In this document: positions 22,196-34,041 of the stretch, in pieces
Layout: each line of letters starts with the position of its first letter
Position numbering within the stretch: the first letter of the stretch is position 1
From: Enoplolaimus lenunculus
Lineage: Eukaryota > Nematoda > Enoplea > Enoplida > Thoracostomopsidae
Direction of reading: 5' to 3'
DNA: 64,000 bases
Assembly: GCA_030248215.1 (NCBI GenBank)
Contig: JASANG010000753.1
Coordinates: 434,001 to 498,000 of the forward strand
Program-made: the position numbers and the translations under genes
The notes under the pieces: generated by a model
What the model was told of the DNA's origin: nothing
Seen by the model: the letters and a program-made list of their open reading frames with translations, nothing else
Database searches by the model: none

Positions 22196-23336
22196 ATTTT
22201 CACAGCCACCCATCTTTTTAAAATCGGGCCCGCCAAGCCGGCAGACGAGGCTGGGAGATTTTTAGAACGGCTGTAATTTTCTTAGTATACCATGCATTTA
22301 ATGGTGTCTATATTTTTTGCCCCTGAGGGCTAAAGAATGAGTTCAAAGAGTTTTTGCCGTAAATTCCGGCAATTTTGTTTCTACTCCGGTTGCTGGAAAA
22401 TTTTATGACCTCTGGCTTCTATTTTTACGCCTCCAGTTGCACCATGGTGCCGGCATATATTTTTCAGTTCAGTGTTGAAGATGCCAAAAGGAAGGGTGGC
22501 GGTCCTGTCCCCTCGTAGTTGCGATCTAGTCTATTTATCCGTCCGGTGACTCATACTACTGTGCACACTAGATGACGTTATAGTGATTACCACGATTGCT
22601 GAGTGTTGTGTCTGGGAATAAATGACGTCATTGATGTCACAGTATTGTGCAATATGTTGTTTATGTTCAATATATATGTGTATTTGTATTTATTACAATA
22701 TGTGTGTATTTATAGTATGCAGACTACATACGATCTTACACAACAATACAGGCAGCTTGCATCAGATGTAGAAATAGTATAGCTGTAATGTAGTATATAT
22801 ATATAGATAATCTGTGTATGTGTATTATTTTGTGAGATATATAGGAAGGTTTGACGTGGATCATTTTGGTATTGTTTCAACGTTCATTTCACTTGTTTTA
22901 TTAATATCTTTGAAACGACAATTTGACATAGTCGGAAGACAGTTTGTTTGATTTTGATAAGCATTTTATTAATTTCACGTTTTAGGAGTCAGGCAGTTGT
23001 AACTCATTCAAAAACAGAAACAAATGTTGCTGACGTTGACTGGATTTTGCTATTTCAAAACTAAATTGGCTTCCGAATCCGAGCCTTTAAATTTGTGTCT
23101 GTTTGAAATCAAATCTGAACTTATGCTGCCACCCTGTTGTTTAGATATAAATTGCGTTAATGCATTCGTTTTATTTGCCATTCTCATCTCAATTGAACGA
23201 ACGTAAAGAAGTCAATTTTATGGCAATAGTTCGTGGTTTGTCTGTGGGTCAAAAATAAGTTTATTACCTGCGAAATTTTGGCATCCCCACCCCTATTTTG
23301 AGATCCTGGATCCGCCACTGCTCGTTTCGTGTAAAG
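22196..23336. other. intergenic, no gene seen
   Basis: Contains an AT-rich microsatellite-like stretch near 22660-22840 and nothing else I can name. Confidence 0.4.
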
Positions 23337-23485
23337 GGTTGCGTTGCGCTAAGCTTTTGACGACGTCCGGCCGACGGCGTCGTCCGTCACCGTGTGTCAG
23401 CCGACCGGCATCGTCAGTCACACGGTACCGTTATGGTGGTGACGGGCGGTGCCGGATGGCGCCGCACAATAAGTATAGCGCAACC
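23337..23485. mobile_element. GC-rich MITE (family H), copy 2
   Basis: Starts ggttgcgttgcgctaagc and ends aagtatagcgcaacc, with a GC-rich interior (cgtccggccgacggcgtcg, cggtgccggatggcgccgc) that contrasts with AT-rich flanks. Confidence 0.6.
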
Positions 23486-23774
23486 AACGCTTCCATTTAA
23501 AATTCGCAAAATCATATTGTAACATATGTCTTGCGACCCTATTTCGGTCCGTCGTATGTGACCGTTGTTGTTTGAATCAATTTGCGCATCCTGTAAAGGA
23601 TGCCATTGCTTAAATTCGGTGGCGTAGAATAGATTTCATTTCGAGAGGGGATACAACCTCATGTGTAAATAGTTTTTTTTACCTCCGGAATCGATATATA
23701 ACCGTTTTTTTACAGTCTTACATCCGGTTAAAGGTCTTTATTGTCTCCCGGCAGATTCCGGGAGTGGTATATAC

Positions 23775-24187
23775 CAGGGTACGAACAGGAACTAAATTTT
23801 GCTGAAGCACAAATTGGAATTGGATTTCTTTGCAGGAACCGGAACCGAAACCGGAACCGGAATTTGGAAATAATTTTCATCACAGAATTGCTGTTGGATT
23901 TGTCAGAAGGCTTTGCCACAAAAAATGGCTCAAGCGAATTTTGAACAATAACATCATCAAGTGTTGCGAAAACCCATCAAAAACTGTTTACCAATAATAA
24001 AAACGCTGAATTCGAAATGTTAATTTTTCAAAGACAAAGTTTCCAGTATTTAAAAATGATTATGAATAATTGGCTACAAAACCAGTAAAAAATCCGATTC
24101 CTGTATCTTTGAATGCAGGAAGAGGAACAGAAATTGAATTTTTGCTGATATTGCGGCCGGAACAGGAATTGTGGTTGAACCTTGATA
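23775..24187. mobile_element. family C-like MITE
   Basis: Left end cagggtacgaacaggaac, right end caggaattgtggttgaacct. Rich in ccggaaccggaaccg on the left and aggaacag on the right. Confidence 0.5.
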
Positions 24188-24223
24188 CATACCCTCTATT
24201 TCTTCCCTTGTATACACCCCTGC

Positions 24224-24315
24224 CAGGGCGCGACCGGATATGTGGATCCGGTTTAATATATCCGGCAAAAGACCAATATCACTATCCAGTATCAGGGTAT
24301 AATCCTACGTGATAT
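24224..24315. mobile_element. family C-like MITE end
   Basis: Begins cagggcgcgaccggatatg and carries ggatccgg, atatccggca and ctatccagtatcaggg; the right end could not be fixed. Confidence 0.35.
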
Positions 24316-24809
24316 ATACTTTGGTGGTTCCGAATTTGGTGAAATTGTTGTTTAAATCTGGGCGTCTCTTTGAGATTATTCTGAGAAAGCCAAAACGTTC
24401 GCGTTTTGATCCGCTGAAGTAAAAATGAAAAATTCAAGCTAACAGATAATTCTAATTCAGTAAACATCGGTTCTGCGCGACTCAAACACTTGAGCCCTGC
24501 ACAGGTTCGAGCACGGATAGCGGCTCGGATACAGATATCATTCTAGCGGCAGCAGCAGCAGCGGATTTATGGACCTTAGGCTCTTGTAAAAAGTCAATTA
24601 TGTATGTATTTGTTGTACTTTGTGGTGAAATATTAGGTCTTAAAATGCCGGTAACACGTTGTAGTATCGGACACCATGTATATTTGTCAAATGCGGTTGT
24701 GGTATTTTAGCTTCACGAATATTTGTATACTCCAGCCCCACACATAACGAACGTGGTTCTTCCGGGGGCGGGGGTCAAGGGGCGCATCCTGTGGGCACAG
24801 CCAGGATTT

Positions 24810-24962
24810 TGGATTGGAGGGAGTCACATCAACTGTACAAGCTTTAATAGTTTGTTTGTAGTCAATTGGTTTTTCTAACGTATATTCATTAACCGAAATA
24901 AATTATTTCCAAACCATTGGAGGGGTCCATGGCCCTTTTGCCCGCCGCCTGGCTACGCCCCC
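24810..24962. mobile_element. short dispersed element ending in ...CTGGCTACGCCCC
   Basis: The left part cagccaggattttggattgg and right part cgccgcctggctacgccccc form a loose inverted pair around an AT-rich middle. Similar gcccc/ctacg ends occur at 15430, 29050 and 32255. Low-copy evidence only. Confidence 0.35.
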
Positions 24963-25258
24963 TCGGCCACCCTCCATCCTGCGGACACATTGGCTCTGTG
25001 GCTTATTCGAGTTTGAGAGTCTGATTTTCTGTGTAGTTATTTTTCAGTTGTTTTTTGTTTGATTTGGCTTGTCGTCTAGACGCTGTTTCAGTTGGGGAAT
25101 TAAAGCAGTCTGTCGGTGTTCCTTTGTACTCAATGCATATAGAGTTGGTTGAAGGTTGAGATGTTAGCTAAGTTAAGTATATAGGACTTACTATAGTACA
25201 TGTATGTTTATGAGCCTGTAGCTTGTCTCGTATGCAATCTGTTGTTTATCGCGGCTGT

Positions 25259-25443
25259 GGCCCATGTATAGAACAGAACCCGAACGTTTTCCGGCGTGAC
25301 TGTAATATAGTACGCTTAAGCTTTAGACTAATTTTTTGCTTAGGCTTAGGCTTAGGTATAAGCTCATTCTTACGCTTAGGCTTAGGCTTAGGCTTAGAAA
25401 TACGCTTATACTACTGTTGCGGTCCTGTTCTATACATTGGTCG
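25259..25443 (+). mobile_element. MITE family B, copy with clean TTAGGC runs
   Basis: Ends ggcccatgtatagaacagaaccc and tgttgcggtcctgttctatacattgg, with gcttaagctttagactaatttt and two exact cttaggcttaggctta runs. Confidence 0.8.
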
Positions 25444-25694
25444 TGGCTGATGTACAGCGGTGTTGGTTTTTTTTCAAAATTGTAGTCACGTCTCAGTGCG
25501 TTTTGTTAAATTTTGAGCAATTTTGATAGAGTTGCTTCCGGATTCCGGTTCGATTGTTCCGGTTTATTCCGGGTATTTTCACGGAACATTTCATGTCCGG
25601 GTTTTGGACTTGAACACATCCGGCTACGGGTTTATTAGTTTTAAGCGTTACAACTGGTTTTGAGAAATGCGTTATTTTAACGCCTGTGTGCGGT

Positions 25695-25843
25695 GTCCCC
25701 GTCTGAATAATCAAATCTGATTGGTGGTTCAGTTTAATAGCAGTGCCCAGGTCAAACAGCTATTACGTAAACTAGCAGGTTGGCTTACGTAGGCCAATTG
25801 GTATTTAGTCGGCATAGCAGATTGGCCTACGACATATATATTT
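25695..25843 (-). mobile_element. family F MITE, inverted/partial copy
   Basis: Contains ctgaataatcaaatctgattgg (inverse of the F interior) and ends gcagattggcctacgacatatata. The other end is missing or rearranged. Confidence 0.5.
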
Positions 25844-25989
25844 TGAGAAGCAAACGGGTTTATAAAGTACTTGCACAGTGTGCTTTTTGGTTTGGAACAA
25901 TGGAAGTAATTTTGGCGCAAGCTGAATAATGACGAAGATTCGTGATCTATTTTTCTATCCGGCTCCCTTGTATGCATTCCTGGCGGTAT

Positions 25990-26152
25990 CCACGACAATT
26001 CGTTGACCGACAGACAACTTGTAATTCGGTATTTCATAGACTCGACAGTTAGGCTGAGGCTTAGGTTTAGGATTACGCTTAAGATTGTAATTAGATTTGT
26101 TCATAGGCTTTAGGACACCGTTAGGCGACAAGTTGTCGGGCGACGAATTGTC
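25990..26152. repeat. inverted pair CGACAATTCGTTG / ...CGAATTGTCG around a TTAGG segment
   Basis: cgacaattcgttgaccgacagacaacttgt at 25992 is mirrored by acaagttgtcgggcgacgaattgtcg at 26130. In between is ggctgaggcttaggtttagg. Probably a small foldback element. Confidence 0.5.
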
Positions 26153-26441
26153 GCAGATTCATTTCTGGCTGCGGCTTTGCTGGATCAGTATCCAGCTTGC
26201 CAACCTGTTGTTCCGTATCAGAAATTCGAATTTTACAATCGTTTTTTTTGATTTTTTTGCAGCTTTATTTGTGTTTTGGTTATGTTTGTTTTTGTGTAAT
26301 AAAACGTGTTATATAATGTTAACAAAGCAATTATATACGTATATAATACATTGTGTGTAGTTTGTGAGTCATTCATGCAATGTTGTCTTTGAAAGAATTG
26401 TTATAATATTAGTTTATGGTACTCCATATACGTATACATCT

Positions 26442-26749
26442 GTATATATGTCGTAGGCCAATCTGCTATTCAGGCCAGTTACCTATTAGCGTAGTACAAT
26501 CTGCTTTTTTGCGTAATCGCAGTTTCGCGTATGTTAAACTGCTATTAAACCTATTAAACGTATAGACCAATCAGATTTGACTATTTGGACACACGCAATA
26601 CCGATAACCAATCAGCGTTGGTTTTGCATGACTGTTGTTTTGCTACATATTACAATCGATATTTGGAATATGCTAATCTGCAATTCGCTCAGAATAGCAG
26701 ATTGGCTGATAAATAGTTTGAATAGCAGATTGGCCTACGACATATATAC
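26442..26749. mobile_element. family F MITE (TATATATGTCGTAGGCCAATCTGCT ends)
   Basis: The left end gtatatatgtcgtaggccaatctgctatt is mirrored by aatagcagattggcctacgacatatatac. The interior repeats tagcagattgg words and has ccaatcagatttgactatttgg and caatcagcgttggttttgca, both shared with 34683-34950. Confidence 0.85.
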
Positions 26750-27417
26750 GGAAAATAGATACACGGATCGCTTCGGTAAAGCTACTTGAAAATTTTTTTA
26801 CAAGGTTTCATGGCATCACCAAATAAATTTCTGCCTGGGGCCTGTCTGATGGCAAATGTCATCAAATTAATAACTTTAAAATCTTTTGTTGTAATTAGTA
26901 GGTGTTTACTTTTTTTCACATATTCTGGGTAATAAAATATTGGATAATTTTGACATGTAATGTTTGATGAATGGGTTTGAAATCGAAAAACATCGGCGCC
27001 TGTGTTTTTAATTGCGTTTTTTAATCAGTTTTTTAGATAAGGGCTACAGTTTCAAAAAGTTGGGGCACCACCACCGGTCTTTGTAAAAAGTTAAAGATAG
27101 CAGGTGTAGTTTGTATATATGTATAAATAATATATATAAATAATATATAGGTATATATACACGTATTTCTAATTCATATGTGTTAGGAGTCTGTATGTTG
27201 TGTATACATATACCGGTGCAGATTAGCGTTATTGTTTATTCAGCTGTGTTTTAGTGTCAGGATTGTTTGAATTGTAGTTAAAGTTTTGTCGGGTTTGGGT
27301 TGGTAGGAAGTTGGTGTTGTAGGATGGGATAAGATGGCAACGAAGGATCACTGTGGATTAGGCTCCATCTCCATCCCCTCATCAACAGCGATCACAACCA
27401 AAATTTTGTATTTAGAT
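26750..27417. other. intergenic, no gene seen
   Basis: A short AT microsatellite at about 27115-27165; otherwise unremarkable. Confidence 0.4.
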
Positions 27418-27765
27418 CAGGGTGCAACCGGAATTACAATTTACCGGAACCGGAATTTGAAAATTTTACCGGAACCGGAAAGTGAAAAATGCATTTCACC
27501 AAAAATTTCATTTTAATCTTATTTTTTGCTCTATTATTTGTGAAATAACCTTAGTCGAACATAGGTATTTATTTTATTTGTTGTATTTTAGATTTTCATC
27601 ATAGACTGAAGTGACATCCACCATCAGTGGCTTATATTCGGAGTACAGCAAAGTTAAGAAAACGGCCAAATTATAATACCGGAATTTTTAAATCCAGTAA
27701 AAATTTACCGGAACCGGAAGGTGAAAAAATGCCGGAACCGGAACCGGGATTCCCGTTGCACCCTG
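27418..27765. mobile_element. hAT-type MITE (family C) with 8-bp target duplication
   Basis: Starts CAGGGTGCAACCGGAATT and ends CCCGTTGCACCCTG. It is flanked on both sides by ATTTAGAT, an 8-bp direct repeat, which is the hAT superfamily signature together with the CAGGG termini. The interior has accggaaccggaa runs at both ends and a block (ttgctctattatttgtgaaataacc) shared, inverted, with 31568-31945. Confidence 0.85.
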
Positions 27766-28224
27766 ATTTAGATGTAGTATTACAAGTGCGTTTGGCAGTT
27801 TAGTTTGGCTTTGCTTGCGAGTTTTTTTTAATGTTTTTTAATTTTATATCGTTGTGTTAAAAATGTCGGGATTCGCTGTTGGTTGAGGTTTAAGTCGAGT
27901 TGAATGATGGGTAGCAGTAGGAGTAGCGTGGAGTCGCACAACGGTGGGGTTCAGGAGTGCTGTGGGCGTTACTTACGATACTTTTTTAATATGAGCTTGG
28001 TCTTAATGCGGAGTGCGGAGCGGATATTTACGTATCCGATCGCAGTGTCTTGTGTATTAATTGTTGCGTCTTGTGTATTACGTAATTGTTGCATTGTGAA
28101 CAATACGTTTGAGTTAGGTCGATTTAAAAGTTGAAATTTTTAAGTTGTCTCCAGGGTTTGATGTGATTTTTGGAATAAATACGAGCGTAAAATCCATAAG
28201 CATTCACCGGGTGGGTAGGCAGGT
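27766..28224. other. intergenic, no gene seen
   Basis: One 76-codon open frame (27904-28134) has no recognisable features. Confidence 0.4.
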
Positions 28225-28702
28225 GTAACACGGTGGCACCGAATCCGCGATATGAAGTTTGTTGGATTCGTCAGGTTTTTTACATACCGAATCCGAACTT
28301 TTTGACGTCCGTATGGGTCGTATTCCGGTTCAGGTAAATTTTAACCATAATTCAAAATTCCCCTATTAAAATTTGGTCGGTGAAAATTAAGATATCTTAG
28401 TAGAAAATGACGATAAAAAATTAAATTGGTTACATAGTATAGACTGCAAAACTGGACAGTCGCCGAAAATTAACCATCGAAGGGTAGATTTCGCTTTCGT
28501 GGATTATGAAAACCTAAAATATATACAGCAGACAAACTGAATACCTATCCGCAACTAAGGAGTATTTCACCAATAACACTGCATAACAGAAAATTAAAAT
28601 GTGTTTTTTTTGGTTTCACTTATTTTTCATTTTCCGGTTCCGTTTCCGGTAATTTTTTTTTCAAATTCCGGTTTCGGTAAATTGTAATTCCGGTTGCATC
28701 CT
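28225..28702. mobile_element. hAT-type MITE (family C), diverged
   Basis: The right end ccggttgcatcctg is clear; the left end (ggtggcaccgaatccg) is diverged. Shares ggtcggtgaaaattaagatatc and accatcgaagggtagatt with the RPL21 intron 1 copy. Confidence 0.6.
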
Positions 28703-30570
28703 GCTGAATATCGATGCCGATTTATCGATGTAATCCCTTGTTATTAATAAAAAAGATTATTTTCGTTACAGTGAGATTTAACAACACGCCGTAATTTTGA
28801 AGTCCTGTGTCTCGGGAATGACGGACGCCTGTCGTCTGCTGTACTACTGTCGAAATGTCATACAGAAGTTTTTTTTGTGTGTCCCTGTCATCGTCGCTTT
28901 GCCAGTCTTGGAGTGTACAAGGAAGTCTTATGCGCTGCAGATATCAATCATTTGTAAAAAAATTTTTAATTATTAAACATCAGATATTAGAATGTAATTT
29001 GAGAACTTTAAAAAAAATAAGTTGGAGTTGAACGTGGGAATTGTTGGTGGGTATCCCCTCGCCTGTCCCCGCCCCCAAATGAATTCCTTGCTACGTCTCT
29101 GCAAGGCGGCCGGGCGCAGTGGGGAGATGGCATCGACCCCTTTTACTTTTTGGATCCAAATAATGGAAATTTGATTAGTGTTGGGTGCTAGAATTGTTTT
29201 GGAGGAATTAGGTTTGCGAATTGAAAGATCGGGTATAATTGGGTAAATATTTTACAAACTTGGAAGTAAATCACCCAGCAGCACACAGGAGCGAACACAA
29301 GAGGGAAGAAAGAGGGAATATATCTCTCATCGAATTTTCTCGAAAAACGGTAAAAAGGTAACTGTATAGGCTTTAGAATAGCAAGTTGAATTCTTGTACC
29401 CTCGCGAAATGTAATCCTGGTGACGTCATCGGGCATTCGAAAACCAGAAAACCAGTTTACCGACAAGTAATAACTTTTTTGTTTGAAACCTCGCGGTTTG
29501 GCTTGCGTGGACTGTGAAAATCTAAAATATATACAGTAGATAAAGTGAATGAATACCTATCTTCAATTAAAGGTTATTTCACCAATAATACGTATTGAAA
29601 AAAGAGCTGAAACTTTGTTTAAGCCATTTTTTGGCAACTTTTCTAAAAACTCAGTTATAATTTTTGGCGATGAAAATTATCCCAAGTTTCGGTTCGTGTT
29701 CCTGTTGCGGCAAAATTTAGTTCCTATTGGAAACTTGTTATGCTGTTAAAAACTCGAAATATATATTCTTTGCAGTAACGGGATTACGTTGGCTTTTAAT
29801 GCTTCATGAAATTTTTAACGCATATATATGTATATATATATCTATATGTATATATCTATATCTATATATAAAATATGTATAATATTTATATATCCTCATA
29901 TTGAACGTTACAGTTTTATTGTTGAAGTCACACCGTAGCTGTGGGGAGTTGATGTTTATCCAGTTTTTTTACCATTGCGTTATTTTATATCCTTTGCCCA
30001 GCCTGCAACGCTGGGATAACGTGGATTGACGAGAAAGAGAAATTTTTTATAACGGCAGCAGAAGCGTTGCCGGGGGGGTCCAGAAGTCAGAACCCCGCTG
30101 GGACTTTGGGATTTTTTGCGCCGGGGCTTTTTAGACGTGGTTTCAGTTTGTAACACAAGAACCCCGTTTTCGAATGTTTTACAGCACGTAACGCCGCTTG
30201 TCTCTGTCCAAAATCTGTGACCACGCCTCGAAACGGCAAGTTGTTCCGTTCAAGGACGTCGTCCGTAGTAAATTTAAACTGGGAGTAGCGAAATTTTGTG
30301 GGATTCCGTGAAGTTTCAGCCGGGAGGACAGCGTTGGAAATTGGAGCAGATCGGGGTTTAGGGGATATTCGGGAAACCTTGTCTGAGAGGGCGGCATGGT
30401 ACCTTAGTGCTCCTCAAGCAAAGACTTATGACTATTAAGAGCGTATTTCTTGAAGGGATAATACAGAGACACTTTTGCAGGATATTTTGCTCGATGTGCT
30501 TGGTCGCAAAAACGTTTTCACTTGAAGGTTTTTTTGCCGTTACGAGATGAAGTCTTTGTTGCTTGCCATT
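28703..30570. other. intergenic, no gene seen
   Basis: The stretch near 29190-29500 shares short blocks with 48690-48900 (cgaaatgtaatcctgg, ggatccaaa), so a dispersed repeat is likely. An AT microsatellite lies at 29820-29893. No coding exon is supported. Confidence 0.4.
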
Positions 30571-30592
30571 CCACCCCCCCCCCCCCCGCCAC
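30571..30592. repeat. poly(C) run
   Basis: A run of about 16 C followed by gccacccc in AT-rich surroundings. Confidence 0.9.
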
Positions 30593-30804
30593 CCCACAGA
30601 TGACGGTATTTTAGTATTTTTGTTTTTATGTGTTTATGTTTATGTTGGAGTGGGATTGGATATATATATTGAAATGAGCGATAGATGGGGGTGGTGAGTT
30701 CTTGTTTTATGTGGTTATAACTCATGTTAGTTGTTTTTTAAAATTATGATGTGGGTTAAATTTTAATTTGTTTTTTTTTCATGCTGAATGTTAAATTTTT
30801 GGCA

Positions 30805-31236
30805 GGCTGTAACCGGGAACTATTTTTAGCTGGGGAGGGGTAGTAATTTTTTTCGGGTTAACCAGGAACTGTTTTTAGCTGAGGGGGCTAGTAATTTTTT
30901 CGGATTAAGCAGGAACTGTTTTTAGCTGAGGGGGCTAGTAATTTTTTTTCGGGTTAACGAGCAACTGTTTTTAGCTGAGAGGGCTAGTAATTTTTTTCGG
31001 CTTAACCAGGAACTATTTTTAGCTGAGGGGGCTAGTAATTTCTTTTCGGGTAAACCAGGAAGTATTTTTAGCTGAGGGGGCTAGTAATTTCTTTTCGGGT
31101 TAACCAGGAACTATTTTTAGCTGAGTGGGCTAGTAATTTTTTTCGGGTTAACCAGGAACTATTTTTAGCTGAGGGGGCTAGTAATTTCTTTTCGGGTTAA
31201 CCATGAACTTTTTTTAGCTGAGGGGGGCTAGTAATA
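30805..31236 (+). repeat. minisatellite, nine copies of a unit of about 48-50 bp
   Basis: The unit reads ggttaaccaggaactattttt then agctgagggggctagtaatt then tcttttcgg. Nine copies are visible with small length changes in the T runs. The first is the most diverged. Confidence 0.9.
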
Positions 31237-31502
31237 AATCGCTGTATAACCAGTTAGCGGTGCTTAAAGCTGCAATGCAAGAAACTTTTTGTGATTGCTT
31301 TGCTTACCGCTTTTTCAACTCTTTAATCACAGTTTGCAAACCATCGAGACTGAAACAAAGCGGCGAAACCGAAACCGAGACCAGCCAAATCCCGAGACTT
31401 GCCGAGACCGAGACCCAGACCGAGTCCGTCCATACCTGTCTTCGGACAAAAATAGGCATTGAAGAATGGTATTTTTATATTTTGTATAGAAATATAACAT
31501 TA

Positions 31503-31567
31503 ACGTTGTATATATATTAATATATATATTAATATATGTATATTAATATATATACATATTAATATAT
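31503..31567. repeat. atatattaat microsatellite
   Basis: Repeated atatattaatatat units directly before the family C element at 31568. Confidence 0.85.
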
Positions 31568-31945
31568 CAGGGTGCCACCGGAATTCCGATTCCGGCATTT
31601 TTTCACCTTCCGGTTCCGGTTCCGGTAAATTTTTACCGGATTTAAAAATTCCGGTTTATAATTTGGCCGCTTTCTTAACCTTGCTAATTTTTAAGAATCT
31701 CTTTTGAAAGCCACTTGTACTCCGAATATATGCCAGTGATGGTGGATTTCACAGCAGTCGACGACGAAAATCTAAAATACAACAAATAAAGTAAATACCT
31801 ATGTTCGACTAAGGTTATTTCACAAATAATAGAGCAAAAAATAAGATTAAAATCAAATTTTTGGTGAAATGCATTTTTCACTTTCCGGTTCCGGTAAAAT
31901 TTTCAAATTCCGGTTCCGGTAAATTGTAATTCCGGTTGCACCCTG
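31568..31945. mobile_element. hAT-type MITE (family C), complete copy inserted in an AT microsatellite
   Basis: Starts CAGGGTGCCACCGGAATTCC and ends CCGGTTGCACCCTG. It is the inverse orientation of 27418-27765 and shares its interior. Flanks are both atatat, consistent with insertion into the microsatellite. Confidence 0.85.
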
Positions 31946-32459
31946 ATATATATATTTATTTCTATTCGTATATATCCTTCCGAAATGTAATCCTGACTGC
32001 ACCTTTGAGCAACGGTACCGTTTTAGTCACAAATTTACCCGGTGGATAATGCTGGTAATGTTCACTGCCTTGACAACCAGTTTAACTGTTACCTGTCTCA
32101 GTTTTATGTTGATGTGAATTGGTCGGAAGCTAATAATTTATACCCTGAGGTGTACTTATACTGTGCTATATAGGTAATATACACATATATATACATATCA
32201 TATATATGTGTGTACGCAGGCTCATGCCAGCTTGTTTTTTCAGGGGGGGGCACCTCTGGCTACGGACCCACATGTATAGTTGATATGCAATATATGTTTA
32301 TATGTATATATAGCAACTTTGTACTATTTTGGAAAAAACCTAATTTTACGAGGCGAATGTTTTAAGCATAGTGAAACTTTGGTACTGAGGACGAGAATAA
32401 GCCTCAGAGACTACTGCGTAGTTTTGCTAGGGTTGCTTCTGGGTCCGCGTATTCAGGGT

Positions 32460-33420
32460 GTTTATTTTCAATCAAAATGTCCGGGTCCGGATATGATTGG
32501 CTTTATGAAATTCCTCATCCGCGATTTTGTCTTTATTTCCGGGTCCGGATATCATTGGTGGTATGTAATTCCGAATCCGGATTTTGACTTTTTAGAAATT
32601 TCTGGGTCCGGATATTATTGGTTGTATGAAATTCCGAATCCGGATTTTGACTTTTTAGAAATTTCTGGGTCCGGATATTATTGGTTGTATGAAATTCCGA
32701 ATCCGGATTTTGACTTTTTAGAAATTTCTGGGTCCGGATATTATTGGTTGTATGAAATTCCGAATCCGGATTTTGACTTTTTAGAAATTTCTGGGTCCGG
32801 ATATTATTGGTTGTATGAAATTCCGAATCCGGATTTTGACTTTTTAGAAATTTCTGGGTCCGGATATTATTGGTTGTATGAAATTCCGAATCCGGATTTT
32901 GACTGTTTAGAAATTTCTGGGTCCGGATATTATTGGTTGTATGAAATTCCGAATCCGGATTTTGACTTTTTAGAAATTTCTGGGTCCGGATATTATTGGT
33001 TGTATGAAATTCCGAATCCGGATTTTGACTTTTTAGAAATTTCTGGGTCCGGATATTATTGGTTGTATGAAATTCCGAATCCGGACTTTGACTTTATTTC
33101 CGGGTCCGGATATTATTAGTTTTATGATATTTCGAATCGGGATTTTGACTTTTTAGAAATTTCTGGGTCCGGATATTATTGGTTGTATGAAATTCCGAAT
33201 CCGGACTTTGACTTTATTTCCGGGTCCGGATATTATTAGTTTTATGATATTTCGAATCGGGATTTTGACTTTTTAAAAATTTCTGGGTGCGGATATTAAT
33301 GGGTTTTATGAAATTTCCGAACACGGATTTTGACTTTATTTCCGGGTCCGGATATTATTGGTTTTGTGATATTCCGAATCCCGGATTTTGACTGTATGAA
33401 GATTTCCGGGTGCGGATGTT
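32460..33420 (+). repeat. 63-bp minisatellite (8 near-identical units plus degenerate ends)
   Basis: The unit begins tctgggtccggatattattgg, then ttgtatgaaattccgaatcc and ggattttgactttttagaaa. Eight consecutive units from about 32603 to 33090 are almost identical. Diverged units flank them on both sides. The period is a multiple of three, so one frame stays open for about nine units (21 residues each). The flanking sequence shows no exon structure, so coding is doubtful. Confidence 0.9.
33061..33300 (+). repeat. 120-bp higher-order duplication in the minisatellite
   Basis: The 60 bases at 33061-33120 recur exactly at 33181-33240, and the next 60 recur with few changes. Confidence 0.85.
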
Positions 33421-33833
33421 GCATAAAGGCTACGTTTTTACCTGCCGAAATCACAGGTTATGCGAATGTGTTTAGTTGCACCAGTTTCTATGTTTTTGTT
33501 TCTTTGCGTCAGTTTTCTGACTCTGTCTGTTATTTGGTGCGGTTGAGTATTATGCATAGTTGATTGATTTATTGTTTACTACTGTGTGTTTGAGCTTGAA
33601 GGTGAGCGTTGTCGGGCAGAACCGGAACTTAGTGACGTATGTTTGCCGTTTTGGGTGGGGTTTAATTTTTCGGGGTGAAACGTCATTGGCCAAGTGGTGG
33701 TTAGTTAGCTATGTTTGGGTATAGATGATATTTAATGCGGTTGAAACGGTTGTTTGCAGCAGCATTGTGTAAAATTGAAATAGTTTTGTTCGGTGGTTTT
33801 AGTATTTGTAATACCTACCTATCCAGTATCACC

Positions 33834-33905
33834 CAGGGTACGACCGGATATCCGGCTAAAGCCAATATCTGTATCCGGTTCCGGTATACGATATAAACCA
33901 ACTGA
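33834..33905 (+). mobile_element. family C-like left end
   Basis: Begins cagggtacgaccggatatcc with ggctaaagccaatatctg and ccggttccgg; the right end is not seen before the element at 34042. Confidence 0.4.
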
Positions 33906-34041
33906 TTACCGGATATTTACTAGTGTGGTTCTGCACTTTAAACGCGTAAACTGTTTTAGTATGGAACCATTCTTGAGTAACACTCAGGTCTGTGGACGGC
34001 GGATACGGAAAGTTCTATTTATTGACCATACTGCGACTACG

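Noticed and set aside
30805-31236. Regular repeats as a CRISPR array
   Set aside because: Units are directly tandem without unique spacers, in a eukaryotic intergenic region.
32280-33119. 279-codon frame over the minisatellite taken as a gene
   Set aside because: It starts at a non-ATG codon in repeat-free AT DNA, has no splice or promoter context, and owes its openness to a 63-bp period.
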